Positions 5,786 to 7,232 of a stretch of 7,232 nucleotides of DNA are shown here, piece after piece. The notes below the pieces were generated by a model. It was not told the origin of the DNA and did not search any database. It saw only the letters and a list, made by a program, of their open reading frames with translations. How positions within the stretch are numbered: the stretch's first letter is position 1; each line of letters begins with the position of its first letter. The stretch is from positions 1 through 7,232 of the forward strand of contig CAMLER010000250.1 in assembly GCA_946478915.1 (NCBI GenBank), written 5' to 3'. Source of the DNA: an uncultured Chryseolinea sp. GTDB lineage: Bacteria > Bacteroidota > Bacteroidia > Cytophagales > Cyclobacteriaceae. The translations under genes were made by a program, and so were the position numbers.

Positions 5786-6907
5786 ATGGCCTTTAGTTTT
5801 TTTAAAAAGAAATCTGAAAAACCCGCTAAAGAGGAAACACACAGTGGTCCCAAATACTATGATCTTCGTGTAAAAAACATTGTACAGGAGACAAAGGATG
5901 CCATTTCAATCGTATTCGATCATCCTGTGGGGGGAAAAATCAACTACAAAGCGGGACAATTTCTAACGTTGATCACAAATGTGAACGGGAAGGAGGTACG
6001 GCGGGCTTACTCGCTATGTACATCACCGTTTACAGATGAGGATCTGGCCGTTACTGTTAAACGCGTCGATAGCGGATTGATGTCGAATTGGCTGGCTGAT
6101 AATCTTAAGGGAGGCGCAACGATGAAGGTGATGGAGCCAATGGGGCAATTCACCACCGAGTTTAGCGCCGGAAACAAGCGTCACATCATTCTTTTTGCTG
6201 GCGGTTCTGGAATTACACCTATGATGTCCATCATCAAGAGCCTGCTCAAGCAGGAACCGAATAGTATTTGCTCATTAATCTACTGTAACCGTGACATCGA
6301 TAGCATAATTTTTAAGAACGAACTTGAGCGCTCAGAGATTGCGTACGAAGGCAGGTTACATGTTATCCATGTCCTTGATAATGCCCCCATGAATTGGCAG
6401 GGTTATTCGGGATTGTTGAATCATGATATGCTGGAAAAACTGTTTGAGCGAATTCCCGACTGGGGCATTTCCAATACCACTTACCTGATGTGCGGCCCAG
6501 AGGGTATGATGAAGAATGTCGAATCACTGCTTAATGCAAGGGGTATACCTAAAGAAAAGATCTTCAAAGAAAGTTTTGTACAAGGCACGATCGATAAGGA
6601 ACCAAAGCAACAGGCAGCAACTGAAGCGCTACAGGCACGCGAAGTCACTATTCTTTACGATGGACAGGAATATAAGGTAATGGTACCTCCGCATAAGGCA
6701 ATTCTTGAAACGGCATTGGACCAGGGAATTGATCTGCCTTATTCGTGCCAAAGCGGGCTTTGTACCGCATGCCGCGGTAAGGCACTGTCAGGAAAAGTAA
6801 AGTTGGATGAAGAGGAGGGTTTGTCGAAGTCAGAGCGTGATGAAGGATATGTTCTTACCTGTGTAGGGCACCCGTTAACGGATGATGTTGTAATAGAGAT
6901 TGGGTGA
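5786..6907 (+). CDS. PaaE-like NAD(P)H:[2Fe-2S] ferredoxin-type oxidoreductase
   Basis: Electron-transfer flavoprotein, 373 aa, soluble, moving electrons from NAD(P)H through FAD to a C-terminal plant-type [2Fe-2S] cluster and on to an oxygenase, desaturase or other acceptor. Domains in order: a Lys-rich N-terminal tail (about 1-20); FAD domain with AGQFL (56-60) and RAYSLCTS (73-80); NAD(P)-binding domain with FAGGSGITPM (137-146) and MCGPEGMM (235-242); linker; ferredoxin domain with Cys321, Cys326, Cys329 and Cys359 (C-x4-C-x2-C-x29-C). This order matches PaaE/PaaK of the phenylacetyl-CoA epoxidase, and other class IA-type reductases share it. No paaABCD genes or other oxygenase are in view, so the partner is unknown and I do not assign a symbol. 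The ATG is preceded by an A-rich leader (acaactatcaacagata) without Shine-Dalgarno. The gene is divergent from purB. Confidence 0.9.
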   Translation: MAFSFFKKKSEKPAKEETHSGPKYYDLRVKNIVQETKDAISIVFDHPVGGKINYKAGQFLTLITNVNGKEVRRAYSLCTSPFTDEDLAVTVKRVDSGLMSNWLADNLKGGATMKVMEPMGQFTTEFSAGNKRHIILFAGGSGITPMMSIIKSLLKQEPNSICSLIYCNRDIDSIIFKNELERSEIAYEGRLHVIHVLDNAPMNWQGYSGLLNHDMLEKLFERIPDWGISNTTYLMCGPEGMMKNVESLLNARGIPKEKIFKESFVQGTIDKEPKQQAATEALQAREVTILYDGQEYKVMVPPHKAILETALDQGIDLPYSCQSGLCTACRGKALSGKVKLDEEEGLSKSERDEGYVLTCVGHPLTDDVVIEIG

Positions 6908-6914
6908 GTTTTTT

Positions 6915-6973
6915 GTTAATAGTTGTCCGTTAATAGTTATCCGTTAATCGTGGGTGCGGGCCTTGGGTGTGCG
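6915..6973 (+). repeat. 59-bp direct repeat, copy 1
   Basis: Contains GTTAATAG elements spaced 14 bp apart (6915, 6929, and a variant gttaatcg at 6943) followed by the G-rich segment gtgggtgcgggccttgggtg. By hand comparison it matches the copy at 7174-7232 at 55 of 59 positions without gaps. Confidence 0.85.
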
Positions 6974-7006
6974 CTCGATTGTATTATGCAGGAACATTGA
7001 TCGAGC
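6973..7006 (+). repeat. Stem-loop in composite unit 1
   Basis: gctcgat (6973-6979) pairs perfectly with atcgagc (7000-7006) across a 20-nt loop. No T-run follows, so it is not a standard terminator. The same arms occur in unit 2 with a different loop. Confidence 0.5.
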
Positions 7007-7016
7007 TGACCGATTA

Positions 7017-7044
7017 CCTTATACCTTATTCCTGTAGTCCGTTA
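7017..7044 (+). repeat. Heptamer run of composite unit 1
   Basis: Four 7-bp steps: ccttata, ccttatt, cctgtag, tccgtta. The first two are identical to units in the array beside purB; the last merges into the GTTAATAG element of the next composite unit, so the two motifs share one 7-bp phase. Confidence 0.65.
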
Positions 7045-7071
7045 ATAGTGTGTGTGGGCTCTGGGTGTGCG
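7041..7071 (+). repeat. Shortened copy 2 of the direct repeat
   Basis: Begins gttaatag and goes on into a G-rich segment ending ctctgggtgtgcg, like copies 1 and 3, but lacks the 14-bp reiteration of the GTTAATAG element, consistent with loss by slippage (inference). Confidence 0.7.
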
Positions 7072-7102
7072 CTCAATTGAAAAGCAAAAACTTCAATCGA
7101 GC
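7071..7102 (+). repeat. Stem-loop in composite unit 2
   Basis: gctcaattga (7071-7080) pairs with tcaatcgagc (7093-7102) at 9 of 10 positions across a 12-nt loop. The one mismatch is a7075 opposite c7098; unit 1 has G at the corresponding left-arm position, so the right arm appears to keep the older base. The loop differs completely from that of unit 1 while the arms are kept. Confidence 0.6.
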
Positions 7103-7134
7103 ATAATGTTTATCGGGCACCTAATTACCGATAA

Positions 7135-7206
7135 CCTTATACCTTATCCACCTTGTACCTTAGTCCTCATCCCGTTAGTAGTTATCCGTTAATAGTTATC
7201 GGTTAA
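7135..7206 (+). repeat. Heptamer run of composite unit 2 leading into unit 3
   Basis: Ten 7-bp steps with a single 2-nt slip: ccttata, ccttatc, (ca), ccttgta, ccttagt, cctcatc, ccgttag, tagttat, ccgttaa, tagttat, cggttaa. It shows that the pyrimidine heptamers and the 14-bp GTTAATAG repeat are one continuous 7-bp-period array. Confidence 0.65.
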
Positions 7207-7232
7207 TCGTGGGTGCGGGCCCTGGGTGTGCG
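7174..7232 (+). repeat. 59-bp direct repeat, copy 3 (at window edge)
   Basis: Begins gttagtag and ends gggtgtgcg at the last base of the window; 55 of 59 positions match copy 1, 259 bp upstream. The repeat field evidently continues beyond the window. Confidence 0.85.

Larger units (their letters stand above)
6908..7232. repeat. Composite tandem repeat field, continuing past the window edge
   Basis: This 325-nt stretch has no plausible gene and is almost entirely repeats. Each unit consists of GTTAATAG-type elements, a G-rich segment ending gggtgtgcg, an inverted repeat beginning gctcRat, and a pyrimidine-rich heptamer run (ccttata ccttatt). Unit 1 spans about 6915-7036 and unit 2 about 7037-7171; a third starts at 7172 and is cut by the window end. 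Units 1 and 2 differ in length because the GTTAATAG part of unit 2 is shorter and its middle part is longer. Function is unknown. Confidence 0.8.

Noticed and set aside
6908..7232. CRISPR or integron attC array in the right-hand repeat field
   Set aside because: The repeats are 59 bp or 7 bp with unequal spacing, there are no gene cassettes between them and no integrase; the attC-like core GTTRRRY is not convincingly placed.

Overview
The window reads as chromosomal DNA of a member of the Bacteroidota, most likely an environmental lineage (Chitinophagales/Sphingobacteriales/Cytophagales cannot be told apart here). The evidence is: no Shine-Dalgarno sequence before any of the five genes, A-rich leaders, a near-perfect Bacteroidota-type promoter (TTTG, 20 bp, TAATTTTG) before purB, and short tandem repeats filling most gaps between genes. 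No phage, transposase, CRISPR, tRNA or rRNA is visible.

Layout from left to right. (1) msrB (30-470, +), methionine-R-sulfoxide reductase, starts at a TTG. (2) A gap filled by an octamer array (TGTTGAxG) and its inverted counterpart, predicted to fold into a long imperfect hairpin. (3) A short-chain dehydrogenase closely resembling glucose 1-dehydrogenase (571-1374, +). (4) A second inverted pair of octamer arrays around a central spacer of about 90 nt. (5) A large cytoplasmic GH63-like (MGH1-type) glucosidase (1550-4168, +); its longest open frame runs back into the repeat, but the real start is probably ATG 1550. (6) A short convergent gap with a pyrimidine-rich heptamer array touching the purB stop codon. 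(7) purB (4253-5590, -), adenylosuccinate lyase of the E. coli subtype, with a GTG start. (8) A 195-bp divergent gap with promoters. (9) A PaaE-like NAD(P)H:[2Fe-2S] oxidoreductase (5786-6907, +). (10) A composite repeat field (6915-7232) of two full units and the start of a third, running off the window edge.

The dehydrogenase and glucosidase are the only obvious functional pair: the hydrolase could release glucose (or a related sugar) inside the cell and the dehydrogenase could oxidise it to the lactone with NAD(P)+. msrB (protein repair), purB (purine synthesis) and the reductase (electron transfer) are unrelated to it and look like ordinary chromosomal genes.

I see no convincing new multi-gene system. 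The most unusual content is the non-coding structure: two kinds of short-period repeat (8 bp on the left, 7 bp on the right) that fill gaps up to stop and start codons. In the first hairpin the variant units are mirrored in the opposite arm.
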